Assembly: GCF_042685365.1 (NCBI RefSeq)
Contig: NZ_JBHUMY010000006.1
Coordinates: 248,001 to 312,000 of the forward strand
Source: Paenibacillus_AP thailandensis
Lineage (GTDB): Bacteria > Bacillota > Bacilli > Paenibacillales > Paenibacillaceae
Length of the DNA: 64,000 nucleotides
Direction: 5' to 3'
Shown: in pieces, positions 33,878 through 42,562 of the stretch
Numbering within the stretch: position 1 is the stretch's first letter
Layout: each line of letters begins with the position of its first letter
Notes under the pieces: model-generated
Told to the model about the DNA's origin: nothing
Seen by the model: the letters and a program-made list of their open reading frames with translations, nothing else
Databases searched by the model: none
Translations under genes and position numbers: made by a program

Positions 33878-33938
33878 AAAACGGATTAAGCAGAATCGAC
33901 GGCGTCGTCCTTTTATAAGGGCGACCATTTCAGCGTCG

Positions 33939-33982
33939 AAAGATAAGTCTAATAGATAGAGCAAAACCTCATTCTTATCTTT
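33939..33982 (+). promoter_or_regulatory. Leader hairpin before the ABC-F gene
   Basis: AAAGATAAG and CTTATCTTT pair perfectly over nine bases with a long AT-rich loop, in the leader between promoter and start codon. There is no T run, so it is not a classical attenuator. It may modulate translation. Confidence 0.35.
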
Positions 33983-34012
33983 GGATAAAGACTACAGAAA
34001 AAGGTGTCATTC

Positions 34013-35569
34013 ATGAGCATATTAAACGTTGAACGGCTGAGCCATGGCTTCGGAGACCGAGCCATTTTTAACGATGTGTCCTTCCGGCTGCTGAAAGGCG
34101 AGCATATCGGCCTGATCGGCGCGAACGGCGAAGGCAAGTCGACCTTTATGAACATTATTACGGGCAAGCTGCAGCCGGACGAAGGCAAGGTGGAATGGTC
34201 GAAGCGCGTGCGCGTCGGCTATCTCGACCAGCATGCCGTGCTGAGCAAAGGGCTGACGATCCGCGACGTGCTGCGGAGCGCTTTCCAATACTTGTTCGAC
34301 ATGGAACAAGAGATGAACGAGATGTATGCGAGAATGGGCGAGGTGTCCCCCGAGGAGCTTGAGAAGCTGCTGGAGGAAGTCGGCACCATTCAAGATACGC
34401 TGACGAACCAGGACTTTTATATGATCGACGCGAAGGTGGAAGAAACGGCCCGCGGCCTCGGCTTGACCGATATCGGTCTGGACAAGGACGTAACCGACTT
34501 AAGCGGCGGACAGCGCACGAAGGTGCTGCTGGCCAAGCTTTTGCTGGAGAAGCCGGACATTCTGCTCCTCGACGAGCCTACCAACTACCTCGACGAGCAG
34601 CATATCGAATGGCTGAAGCGTTACTTGCAAGAGTACGAGAATGCGTTTATTCTGATCTCCCACGATATCCCGTTTCTGAACAGCGTCATCAACCTGATCT
34701 ATCATATGGAAAATCAGGAGCTGACCCGTTATGCCGGGGATTATTACCATTTCCAGGAAGTCTACGAAATGAAAAAGCAGCAGCTTGAAGCGGCTTACAA
34801 GCGACAGCAGCAGGAAATCGCGGACTTGAAAGATTTCGTCGCCCGCAACAAGGCAAGCGTTGCGACGCGGAACATGGCCATGTCGCGCCAGAAGAAGCTC
34901 GACAAGATGGAAGTGATCGAGCTGGCGAAGGAGAAGCCGAAGCCGCAGTTTAACTTTAAGGAAGCGCGGACGTCCGGCCGGATGATCTTCGAGACGAACG
35001 GTCTCGTCATCGGCTATGACAGCCCGTTGTCCAAGCCGCTTGATTTGAAGATGGAACGCGGCCAGAAAATTGCGCTCGTCGGTTCGAACGGCATCGGGAA
35101 AACGACGCTGCTTCGCAGCATTTTGGGCGAAATTCCGGCCCTATCCGGCCAGGTTACGCGAGGCGACTACCTGGAGATCGGCTATTTCGAGCAGGAGATG
35201 AAGGAAACGAACTACAACACCTGCATTGAAGAAATATGGCAGGAGTTCCCGTCGTATACGCAATTCGAAGTGCGCGCGGCACTGGCGAAATGCGGGCTGA
35301 CGACCAAGCATATCGAAAGCAAAATCGCGGTGCTGAGCGGCGGCGAAAAAGCGAAGGTCCGCTTATGCAAGCTGATTAACAAAGATACGAATTTGCTCGT
35401 GCTCGACGAACCGACGAACCACTTGGACGTCGACGCGAAAGATGAGCTTAAGCGCGCCTTGAAAGCATACAAGGGCAGCATTCTGCTCATTTCCCACGAA
35501 CCCGAGTTTTACCGGGATGTCGTGACCGACATTTGGAACTGCGAGTCGTGGACGACAAAAGTGTTCTAA
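34013..35569 (+). CDS. yfmM: ABC-F family ATPase (YfmM-like)
   Basis: A 518-residue soluble protein with two ABC cassettes: Walker A LIGANGEGKST and ALVGSNGIGKTT, signature motifs DLSGGQRTKV and VLSGGEKAKV, and Walker B LLLDEPTNYLD and LVLDEPTNHLD. The charged interdomain linker (KKQQLEAAYKRQQQEIADL ... SRQKKLDKMEVIELAKEKPK) is that of ABC-F ribosome factors. The sequence MSILNVERLSHGFGDRAIF is close to B. subtilis YfmM. GTG 34004 is in frame, but ATG 34013 matches the family start. No transmembrane partner is expected. Confidence 0.9.
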   Translation: MSILNVERLSHGFGDRAIFNDVSFRLLKGEHIGLIGANGEGKSTFMNIITGKLQPDEGKVEWSKRVRVGYLDQHAVLSKGLTIRDVLRSAFQYLFDMEQEMNEMYARMGEVSPEELEKLLEEVGTIQDTLTNQDFYMIDAKVEETARGLGLTDIGLDKDVTDLSGGQRTKVLLAKLLLEKPDILLLDEPTNYLDEQHIEWLKRYLQEYENAFILISHDIPFLNSVINLIYHMENQELTRYAGDYYHFQEVYEMKKQQLEAAYKRQQQEIADLKDFVARNKASVATRNMAMSRQKKLDKMEVIELAKEKPKPQFNFKEARTSGRMIFETNGLVIGYDSPLSKPLDLKMERGQKIALVGSNGIGKTTLLRSILGEIPALSGQVTRGDYLEIGYFEQEMKETNYNTCIEEIWQEFPSYTQFEVRAALAKCGLTTKHIESKIAVLSGGEKAKVRLCKLINKDTNLLVLDEPTNHLDVDAKDELKRALKAYKGSILLISHEPEFYRDVVTDIWNCESWTTKVF

Positions 35570-35599
35570 ACGGCCGCTACGTTACGGAATATCAAGCGC

Positions 35600-35643
35600 A
35601 AAAGCCGCTCCGAAGAGCCTAATGGCTCCGGAGCGGCTTTTTT
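35600..35643. terminator. Bidirectional terminator, yfmM / racemase-like gene
   Basis: AAAAGCCGCTCCG and CGGAGCGGCTTTTTT pair with an inner GAGCC TAAT GGCTC hairpin. It lies between convergent genes. Confidence 0.9.
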
Positions 35644-35651
35644 CATATGAA

Positions 35652-36347
35652 TCAATGTGCTGAAGAGTTGCGAGTGGGGGAAATGGTCCGCAGTAAAGCT
35701 TCCAGCTTGTTGCCCAACGTCAGCAACGGATGGCCGATCCGAACGCCTGTCTCTTGTTCGAGCCTCCGCGCCGCATTGACCATGGACAATTGGGCGACCG
35801 ATACGGTGACGCCCGGCCGGGAAGCGAGGATCTGCCGAATCCGGTCCGTTAACTTCTCCAAATACGCCTCCTGATTGCCTTGCATCAACAGTTGAAAAGT
35901 TCCGTCGATGATTACTGGCTCCACGTCCGTTATGTTCCCGCCGTTGGCGGCCGCATGTTCGGCTAACCGACGCATCGTGCCGTCGACGGTCGACGGGTTG
36001 GAAAACAATAATACATGCGGACCATCGACGCCGCATACGTATTCGAATAACGGCTCGTCTACTTTGACGACCGGAATTGCAGATTGAAGCATCTTCTCGT
36101 CCAGAAGCGCGATATAATTGGTGCATGTGATGAGAATAGCGAAAGCGCCCGTGCTTGCGATCCATTCAACCTGCTGGGCGACTTTGTTGCGGGCCGCGTC
36201 CGCATCAAACCCTGGGTCGCCGGCGATCCTTGCCATTAAGCCGGGGTCTACGAAATGAATCCATTCCGTACCGGGAAGGTTTACGGCGTCGTTTATGTAT
36301 TCGATATTCGAATGATGGGCGTGGAGACAAGCGATTTTGGTTTTCAT
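35652..36347 (-). CDS. Aspartate/glutamate racemase superfamily-like protein
   Basis: A 231-residue protein beginning MKTKIACLHAHHSNIEYINDAV. ILITCTNYIALL carries the first Cys typical of Asp/Glu/hydantoin racemases; the second Cys position reads VSVAQLSMVNAAR, so no second Cys is seen. That would abolish two-base racemisation, suggesting a lyase-like or isomerase relative, or a different role. CGGAGG precedes the ATG on the minus strand. The open frame runs upstream to 36737, but that part has no coding character. Promoter flanked by two operator sites. Confidence 0.65.
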   Translation of the reverse strand: MKTKIACLHAHHSNIEYINDAVNLPGTEWIHFVDPGLMARIAGDPGFDADAARNKVAQQVEWIASTGAFAILITCTNYIALLDEKMLQSAIPVVKVDEPLFEYVCGVDGPHVLLFSNPSTVDGTMRRLAEHAAANGGNITDVEPVIIDGTFQLLMQGNQEAYLEKLTDRIRQILASRPGVTVSVAQLSMVNAARRLEQETGVRIGHPLLTLGNKLEALLRTISPTRNSSAH

Positions 36348-36852
36348 CGGGTTGCCTCCGTTTTCCGTGTCTTCGTTGTGCAGCTTTCCGGCGTGCCGGT
36401 TAAATAGGATTCTGGCCGTAATAACGCCACAAATCGTTCCCCTCTCATAATTTCCATCGTATGAAACATTGTTTCGAAACCTTTCTTCCATTATATAAGA
36501 ATTTTGGCCGCTCATCACAATTCGATATAAAAAGGTGAAACATTGTTTGCGGCGACTCGTACGACAGGAAGGGAAAGGATGGAACATTAGGAGAGAATAC
36601 ACGATGGATGGCCGTTCGCCGATAGACCGTTTCACGAGCTTGCGGGATGGCTCCATCTTGAGCTTATGAAAAACGCTGCCGAAATCGGGTATTGCAGGTT
36701 TTTTGTTCGGCTCGCGAAACGTTTGAACGCCGCTCACGCATTTTCGTCAAAACAAGATATAAAAGAGCCAAAAAAACGGACATACACGGAAAGTTGAAAG
36801 CGTTATACTTGAAATGGGCAGAAGCAAAACATTGCCGGAAGGGGAGAAGCCA
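36348..36852. other. Regulatory intergenic region, no gene seen
   Basis: This 505-base gap separates the divergent racemase-like and aldo/keto reductase genes. It carries the minus-strand promoter and paired operators described separately (36463-36549). The rest shows no convincing coding frame and no clear promoter for the reductase gene. Confidence 0.5.
36463..36549 (-). promoter_or_regulatory. Promoter flanked by two copies of GAAACATTGTTT
   Basis: Site 1 at 36463-36475 is GAAACATTGTTTC, a perfect dyad, running on into GTTTCGAAAC. Site 2 at 36537-36548 repeats GAAACATTGTTT. Between them, on the minus strand, are TTGTGA and TATATAAT 17 bases later. One site lies upstream of -35 and the other just after the transcription start, the layout of a looping or cooperative repressor. 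Confidence 0.6.
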
Positions 36853-37794
36853 ATGAACCGCATTGCCATTCGAGGAGCGAAGGCGCCGGTTAGCGCGCTG
36901 GTGATGGGATCGGATTATTTTGCGCCGGAAAAAATGGAGCTTGTCAGCGAAAACTTGGATGCTTATGAAGCGATCGGCGGCAACACGATCGACACGGCTT
37001 ACATATACGCCGGGGGCAAAAGCGAGGAAGCGATCGGCTTATGGCTCGAAGCGCGGAAAAACCGCGACCGCATACTCATTCTGACTAAAGGAGCGCATCC
37101 CGATCGCAACGGCTCGCGGATGAACCGCCAGGCGATTCGCGAGGAGCTCGCCGTCAGTCTGGAGCGGCTGCGGACGGACTATACCGATCTGTACGCGCTT
37201 CATCGCGACGACCCCGACGTCCCGGTCGCCGAAATTATGACCATCTTGAACGAGCTCGTTCAAGAGAAACGAATCCATGCGCTGGGCGCTTCCAACTGGA
37301 CCTGGCAAAGACTCGAAGAAGCGAACGAGTACGCGAAAGCGAACGGCATGGTCGGCTTTACGTTCAGCAGCCCGAATTTCAGCTTAGCCAAAGCGCAGGA
37401 GCCCTATTGGAAAGGCTGCGTAAGCGTCGACGAGGAGACGCTCGCTTGGCATGAACGGACGGGCTTGCCGGTATTCTCCTGGTCTTCCCAGGCCAGAGGC
37501 TTTTTTACGGGCAGATTTACGCCGGAGGACCGGTCGAATGCGGATTTGGTGCGCGTATTTTACAATGACGACAATTGGGAGCGGTACCGGAGAGCGGAGC
37601 TGCTTGCACGGGAAAAAGGCGTGGAAACGATCCAAATTTCCCTGGCCTATGTGCTGAATCAGAAGTTTCCGACGGCAGCGATCATCGGACCGCAAAACGC
37701 GGCCGAATTGCGGTCTTGCCACGCCGCGGCGTCGATCCGTTTAACCGAACAGGAAGTTCAGTGGCTCGATCTTCGTTTAAGCGAGCGGCCATGA
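36853..37794 (+). CDS. Aldo/keto reductase
   Basis: A 313-residue aldo/keto reductase TIM barrel. The catalytic set is visible: Asp in GGNTIDTAYIYAGGKSE with the active-site Tyr, Lys in ILTKGAHP, and His in YALHRDD; GASNW and the NADPH-binding IIGPQNAAEL follow. It reduces an aldehyde or ketone with NADPH; the substrate is unknown. The frame is open from 36814, but AAGGGGAG precedes ATG 36853. Confidence 0.85.
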   Translation: MNRIAIRGAKAPVSALVMGSDYFAPEKMELVSENLDAYEAIGGNTIDTAYIYAGGKSEEAIGLWLEARKNRDRILILTKGAHPDRNGSRMNRQAIREELAVSLERLRTDYTDLYALHRDDPDVPVAEIMTILNELVQEKRIHALGASNWTWQRLEEANEYAKANGMVGFTFSSPNFSLAKAQEPYWKGCVSVDEETLAWHERTGLPVFSWSSQARGFFTGRFTPEDRSNADLVRVFYNDDNWERYRRAELLAREKGVETIQISLAYVLNQKFPTAAIIGPQNAAELRSCHAAASIRLTEQEVQWLDLRLSERP

Positions 37795-37815
37795 GGGCGG
37801 AAATGACGCTGCCGC

Positions 37816-37844
37816 TTGACTCTGACGCATGAAACAATTACCAT
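37816..37844 (+). promoter_or_regulatory. SigA-type promoter of the glyS T-box leader
   Basis: TTGACT, 17 bases, TACCAT. It lies directly before the T-box leader. Confidence 0.55.
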
Positions 37845-37849
37845 GGTAG

Positions 37850-38080
37850 GCAAAACCGCATAATCGTGACGAAGAAGGATCATAGTACGCGGCGCAGCCT
37901 GCCACAGCGACCCGGGGACGGTGCAAGCCCGGGGCAGAACGCGGCGGAAAAGGCAATCCGGAGTCGATTCATAGAAGCGGGCATGTCCGCGGGGCATGCC
38001 AACTGGGGTGGAACCGCGGGACATAAGCTCTCGTCCCCGGATAAGCGTTGCTGCTTGTCCGGAGGCGGGAGCTTTTTGTT
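37850..38080 (+). promoter_or_regulatory. T-box riboswitch leader, glycine type by context
   Basis: The conserved T-box AACTGGGGTGGAACCGCGGG stands at 38001-38020 and can form the antiterminator. Upstream is a GC stem (CCCGGGG...GCCCGGGG, about 37911-37937) typical of the stem II/III region. Downstream AGCTCTCGTCCCCGGA and its complement near 38057-38072 form a terminator followed by TTTTTGTTTT. Uncharged tRNA pairing with the leader stabilises the antiterminator and turns on the gene. Glycine specificity is taken from the downstream synthetase; I did not fix the specifier codon. Confidence 0.9.
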
Positions 38081-38114
38081 TTGAGCTAAAAGAACGAAAA
38101 AAGGAGAAACGTTT

Positions 38115-39505
38115 ATGAGCAAAGTGACGATGGACCAGATCGTGGCAATCGCCAAAAGCAGAGGATTTATTTTTCCGGGGTCCGACATTTACGGCGGACT
38201 TGCCAATACATGGGATTATGGTCCGCTGGGCGTCGAATTCAAAAACAACATTAAACGTGCGTGGTGGAAGGCGTTCATTCAGCGCTCCCCCTATAACGTC
38301 GGGCTCGACGCCGCCATCTTGATGAACCGTGAAACATGGGTCGCTTCCGGGCATGTCGTCAATTTCAGCGACCCGATGATCGATTGCAAGCAGTGCAAAG
38401 CCCGTCACCGGGCGGACAAAATGATCGAGGCCTCGCTTGAGGCGAAAGGGGAGGAGCTGATCGTCGACGGCCTAAGCTTCGCGCAAATGGAGGAGCTTAT
38501 CCGCCAGCACGACATCCGGTGCCCGAGCTGCGGCGCCTTTGACTATACGGACATCCGGCAGTTTAATTTGATGTTCAAGACGCACCAAGGGGTAACCGCG
38601 ACAAACGCCAGCGAAATTTATTTGCGTCCCGAAACGGCGCAAGGCATCTTCGTCAACTTCAAGCATGTGCAGCGGACGATGCGGAAGAAGCTGCCTTTCG
38701 GAATCGGGCAAATCGGCAAAAGCTTCCGGAACGAGATTACGCCGGGCAACTTTACGTTCCGGACAAGAGAATTCGAGCAGATGGAGCTGGAGTTTTTTTG
38801 CAAGCCCGGCGAAGATATGGAGTGGTTTGCCTATTGGCGAGGCTTCTGCCGCGAATGGCTGCTTGCGCATGGGATGAAGGAGGAAAGCATTCGGCTGCGC
38901 GACCATTCCGAGGACGAATTGTCGCACTACAGCAACGCGACGACCGATATCGAATACCGTTTCCCGTTCGGCTGGGGCGAGCTGTGGGGCATCGCCAACC
39001 GGACGGATTACGACTTGAAGCAGCATATGGCCCACTCGGGCGAAGATTTCCATGTCGTAGACCCGGATACGAACGAACGGTACGTTCCGTATTGCATCGA
39101 GCCTTCGCTCGGAGCGGACCGCGTGGCGCTGGCGTTTCTGGTGGACGCATACGACGAGGAGGAGCTGGAAGGCGCGAGACGCGGCATCTGTTCCGCTTTC
39201 ATCCGGCGCTTGCGCCATACAAGGCTGCGGTGCTCCCGCTTTCCAAAAAGCTGTCGGACAAGGCGAGGGAAATATTCGCGGACTTGTCGGAGCGCTTTAT
39301 GGTCGATTTCGACGACGCCGGGTCGATCGGCAAACGCTACCGCAGGCATGACGAGATCGGCACGCCGTTCTGCGTGACGTACGATTTCGACAGCGAAGCA
39401 GACGGTCAAGTGACGGTGCGCGAGAGGGACTCCATGGAGCAGAAGCGCATGCCGATCGGCGAGCTGAAAGGTTATCTGGAAGGACAAATCAACGGGAGCA
39501 ATTAG
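38115..39505 (+). CDS. glyS: Glycyl-tRNA synthetase, dimeric type, interrupted by a frameshift
   Basis: A class II glycyl-tRNA synthetase of the single-chain alpha2 type. It starts MSKVTMDQIVAIAKSRGFIFPGSDIYGGLANTWDYGP; motif 2 is in FRNEITPGNFTFRTREFEQMELEFF, and motif 3 is GADRVALAFLVDAYDEE. At about 39171-39176 the frame changes: the sequence GAAGGCGCGAGACG appears to lack one base relative to the expected Glu-Gly-Gly-Glu-Thr. The anticodon-binding domain continues in another frame (RFHPALAPYKAAVLPLSKKL ... VTVRERDSMEQKRMPIGELKGYL) to 39505. Read unbroken it would have about 463 residues, the normal length; as it stands translation runs out of frame to 39377. AAAGGAG precedes ATG. Confidence 0.85.
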
Positions 39506-39511
39506 GAAAAG

Positions 39512-39617
39512 CTATAGAAGTTGAACGAATGAACTTCCTTGACTAGGCCAAATGGAATGGAGAAAGGGAATCCTTTCGGGATGGAACGGCCGTCAAAGTT
39601 TTCTTCAACTTATATAG
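39512..39617. repeat. Dispersed intergenic repeat, copy B
   Basis: It matches copy A (3756-3810) over 39564-39617. Here the palindromic structure is clearer: CTATAGAAGTTGAA at the left end and TTCAACTTATATAG at the right end are near-complementary, as are TTGACTAGGCC and GGCCGTCAA inside. The whole ~105 bases could fold as one long imperfect hairpin. It lies between glyS and the MOSC gene. Confidence 0.6.
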
Positions 39618-39645
39618 ACGTCAAACCGGGACGGAGGAGAACGGA

Positions 39646-40395
39646 ATGGCCGCGGAAGCAAACGGCGTCGTAACGCAATTGACGAGATATCCGGTCAAGT
39701 CGATGGCCGGGGAATGTTTGGAAGAAGCGGAGCTTGTAAGCACCGGGTTATACGGAGACCGGCTCTGTGCGTTGATCGACGAGACGAAAGAGAGCTGGGA
39801 ACGCTATGTTACGGCAAGGCAAGTTCCGGAGCTGCTCGCCTTCCGGGCTGCGGTTGCGGACGACGGGAGACCCGGGCGCGGAACGCTCCCGGCGGTTCGC
39901 ATAGAAGGGCCCGACGGCCGTTTGTACGAATGGGACGAAGCGCTGCTGCACGAAGTTCAGCGTTATGCGAAACCGAAGCTTTCGCTTTATGCCTGCGATC
40001 CGGACAGCGAACTTCTTGCCGTCGACAGCGCGCCGATCCTGATTGTCGCCGAGCAAATGCTTGAACGCCTAGCTTTGCTGGTTGGTAAAGAAGCAGGCTT
40101 TTTGCGGTTCCGGCCCAATATCGTCGTGCGGTTTCCGGACGGCCTATTCGGGAACGAACAAGAGCTTGTCGGCAAGCAGCTCCGCATCGGAGACGCAGTT
40201 GTGCGAATTGTGGATTCATGCGAACGCTGTTCGATGATCACGATCGATCCGGAAACATTGGAGAGAAATCCCGTTTTATTAAAGACCGTCCACCGGGAGA
40301 TGAATCTTCGATTCGGCCTGTACGCCAGCGTCCTGCAGGCCGGTAAGATCAAGCTCGGGGACAAAGTAAACGTTGAATATTCGCTGGACAGATAA
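39646..40395 (+). CDS. MOSC domain protein
   Basis: A 249-residue protein with an N-terminal MOSC-N beta barrel (QLTRYPVKSMAGECLEEAELVSTGLYGDRLCALID) and a MOSC domain (LRFRPNIVVRF ... GKQLRIGDAVVRIVDSCERCSMITIDPET) ending in KIKLGDKVNV. The Cys pair in SCERCSM fits the conserved Cys that binds molybdenum cofactor. Relatives act as molybdenum-dependent amidoxime-type reductases or sulfur carriers. GGAGGAG precedes ATG. Monocistronic. Confidence 0.85.
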   Translation: MAAEANGVVTQLTRYPVKSMAGECLEEAELVSTGLYGDRLCALIDETKESWERYVTARQVPELLAFRAAVADDGRPGRGTLPAVRIEGPDGRLYEWDEALLHEVQRYAKPKLSLYACDPDSELLAVDSAPILIVAEQMLERLALLVGKEAGFLRFRPNIVVRFPDGLFGNEQELVGKQLRIGDAVVRIVDSCERCSMITIDPETLERNPVLLKTVHREMNLRFGLYASVLQAGKIKLGDKVNVEYSLDR

Positions 40396-40420
40396 ACAAT
40401 AGCAGAATGCCGATGCATGC

Positions 40421-40477
40421 CAAAACGCCCCCGTTACACGCGATCCGTTATTCGGACCGGGTAAGCGGGGGCGTTTG
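40421..40477. terminator. Bidirectional terminator, MOSC / ABC permease
   Basis: AAAACGCCCCCG and CGGGGGCGTTT pair over eleven bases with a long partly paired loop, between convergent genes. Confidence 0.75.
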
Positions 40478-40498
40478 GAAGCTTGAAATTGCATCGTC

Positions 40499-41560
40499 TT
40501 ACGAACGCGAACGGATTTCCTGGCGCATGAACAGCGCGTATGATATGCCGAAGCATATCATGGTCGCCGCCAGCAGGCCGACCAGCTGCGGCCATGAGAG
40601 CAGAATGCTTTGCATAAGCGGCAGCGGGCTGGCGATCGCGCCGACAACCTGTTCCGTCGTCAGCGGTCCGAGGGAGCGGACGCCCGGCATGAGCAGCGTG
40701 CTTGTCGCCTCCGAGAACAGGTAGGCGGGAGAGATGCGATTCAGCATCATCATCGCGTTATAATGGTCGAGGACGGCCGTCACGGAAGAAGTGTCGGACG
40801 GCGCTGTCGCCTTGTCGATCAAGCCGATAATCATGCTGTAGAAGACCGAGAAAAAGATCCAAAGCGCGATGCCCGACAGCGCCGACGTTGCGGCTTGCCG
40901 GAAACGGATGGACAGCAGGATGGACAGGTTCAGCCAGAAGCCGACGTAGACGACCGCAACGAGCAGGAACAGCACGACCCTCATCACTTCCTCGGGCGTC
41001 GGCGGATAGCCGATCGTGAAGAGGCCGAGCCCCATCACAAGAAAGCCGAGGGAGAACAGGACGACCGTAATCAGCAGAAGCGACGCGGTAAACTTCGCCA
41101 GAATAAAGTCGTCCCGGTAAATCGGCTGCGACATGAGCCGGCTGAGCGTCCCTTTGTTTCGCTCGGAATTGACGGCGTCGAAGCCAAGCGCGATGCCGAT
41201 CAGCGGTCCGAGGTAGGAAACGAACGTGACGAACGTCGGCAGCGTGCCGTCGGATGCCGTGAACATTTGGAGGAACAGGAACGATGTGTCCGATTCCTGC
41301 GATTTGACGCCGGCTTGAATCGCGGTGACGGCCGCATAAATCGAGCCGATGCAGGCCAGCGTGACGATGCCGATGAGAATCGTGAACCGCCAGCTGCGCA
41401 GATGGTCTCCGAATTCCTTCTGAACGATAATCCAGAACGGGGATGGGAGACGTTTGCCGCTTGTTGCCGGTTCCCGCTCAGCCGGCGTTTTTTTGCTTGC
41501 ATTGCGGAACGCAACCCAATGCCCGCGCAACCGGTTAACGGTTAACGTTTTTCCGCTCAT
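40499..41560 (-). CDS. ABC-2 type transporter permease
   Basis: A 353-residue membrane protein of the ABC-2 type. A ~50-residue cytoplasmic N-terminus leads to FTILIGIVTLACIGSIYAA, an extracytoplasmic loop and five more hydrophobic helices (TASLLLITVVLFSLGFLVMGLGLF, VVLFLLVAVVYVGFWLNLSILL and others). GFDAVNSERNKGTLSRLMSQPIYR is the conserved loop of export permeases. It works with the ATPase encoded just upstream, whose 3' end it overlaps by 26 bases. AGGGGGGTGA precedes ATG 41560. Confidence 0.85.
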   Translation of the reverse strand: MSGKTLTVNRLRGHWVAFRNASKKTPAEREPATSGKRLPSPFWIIVQKEFGDHLRSWRFTILIGIVTLACIGSIYAAVTAIQAGVKSQESDTSFLFLQMFTASDGTLPTFVTFVSYLGPLIGIALGFDAVNSERNKGTLSRLMSQPIYRDDFILAKFTASLLLITVVLFSLGFLVMGLGLFTIGYPPTPEEVMRVVLFLLVAVVYVGFWLNLSILLSIRFRQAATSALSGIALWIFFSVFYSMIIGLIDKATAPSDTSSVTAVLDHYNAMMMLNRISPAYLFSEATSTLLMPGVRSLGPLTTEQVVGAIASPLPLMQSILLSWPQLVGLLAATMICFGISYALFMRQEIRSRS

Positions 41561-42560
41561 TCGTGTCACCCCCCTCAAAATACCGATGATAAATATCGTC
41601 CAAGCCGTATTGCTTCCGGTTGACCGCATGAAGCTGCGCACCGCTGTCGATGACCGCCCGCGCCGCTTCCGCGGTCAAGTCCCGGCTGCAGGTGAGAACG
41701 GCGGTTGCGGACGCACGGCTTGTTTTGCCGAAGACCGGTCCTCGCACCTCGACGACCCCGTCCAATCCGGCCAGGCTGTCCGTCAATTTCTCGTTCCAGT
41801 TCGATGCTTCCAGCTCGACGGTGATGAGGCCCTCGTCGTCCAACTGGGCGGCCAGCGTCTCGATATCCCCGGAAGCGATCAGCCTGCCTTTGACGAACAA
41901 GCCGACACGGTCGCAGATTTGCTGCACTTGGTGCAGATGGTGCGAGGACAGAAGGACGGTGAGCCCTTCCTTGCGGCTTAACTCTTCGATCAGCTTCAGC
42001 AGCTCCCGGACCCCTTCGGGGTCGATGCCAAGCGTCGGCTCGTCGAGAATAATCACTTCCGGCCGCTTGATCAGCACGTCCGCGATGCCGAGCCGCTGCC
42101 GCATGCCGCGGGAGAATGCGCCGACCTTCTTCGTCAGCGCGTCGGCAAGCCCGACCCGCTCCAGAAGGCGATGCGCTTCGTCCTGCGCCTCGCCGGCCGG
42201 GATGCCGTTCAGCCGCGCTGTAAAAACGAGATTGTCGAGCGCCGTTCGGTCTTCATAGAAGCCGATATCGTCCGGCATATAGCCGACCCGGCGCTTCACC
42301 TCCAGCGGCTCCCGCACGGGGTCGAGGCCGCATACTTTTACGCTGCCGCCGGTAGGTTCCGTAAGACCAAGCATCATCAGGATCGTCGTCGTCTTGCCGG
42401 CTCCGTTCGGTCCAAGCAAGCCGAACACTTCCCCTTTGCCGATCGACAGGCTCAAATTGTTGACCGCTGTCTGTTCGCCGTATTTTTTGGTCAAGCCGGT
42501 CAGCTCGATAATCGGTTCTCCTGCTGCGACAGCCTTCATCTCCGACTTCATTGCCTGCAC
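41535..42560 (-). CDS. ABC transporter ATP-binding protein
   Basis: A 341-residue ATPase: Walker A GPNGAGKTTT, signature FSRGMRQRLG (a variant of LSGGQ), Walker B VIILDEPTLGID and the switch His in LLSSHHL. The C-terminal ~100 residues (ITVELEASNWNEKLTDSLAGLDGVVEV) form the accessory domain seen in export ATPases of the NatA/CcmA class. The start is probably GTG 42560, eight bases after GGAGG; ATG 42551 is possible. It lies between the NEW3 gene and the permease gene in one operon. Confidence 0.85.
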   Translation of the reverse strand: MQAMKSEMKAVAAGEPIIELTGLTKKYGEQTAVNNLSLSIGKGEVFGLLGPNGAGKTTTILMMLGLTEPTGGSVKVCGLDPVREPLEVKRRVGYMPDDIGFYEDRTALDNLVFTARLNGIPAGEAQDEAHRLLERVGLADALTKKVGAFSRGMRQRLGIADVLIKRPEVIILDEPTLGIDPEGVRELLKLIEELSRKEGLTVLLSSHHLHQVQQICDRVGLFVKGRLIASGDIETLAAQLDDEGLITVELEASNWNEKLTDSLAGLDGVVEVRGPVFGKTSRASATAVLTCSRDLTAEAARAVIDSGAQLHAVNRKQYGLDDIYHRYFEGGDTNERKNVNR

Positions 42561-42562
42561 GC

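Noticed and set aside
36348..36737. N-terminal extension of the racemase-like gene
   Set aside because: The upstream part contains the promoter and operators, shows no coding character, and ATG 36347 has a good ribosome site.
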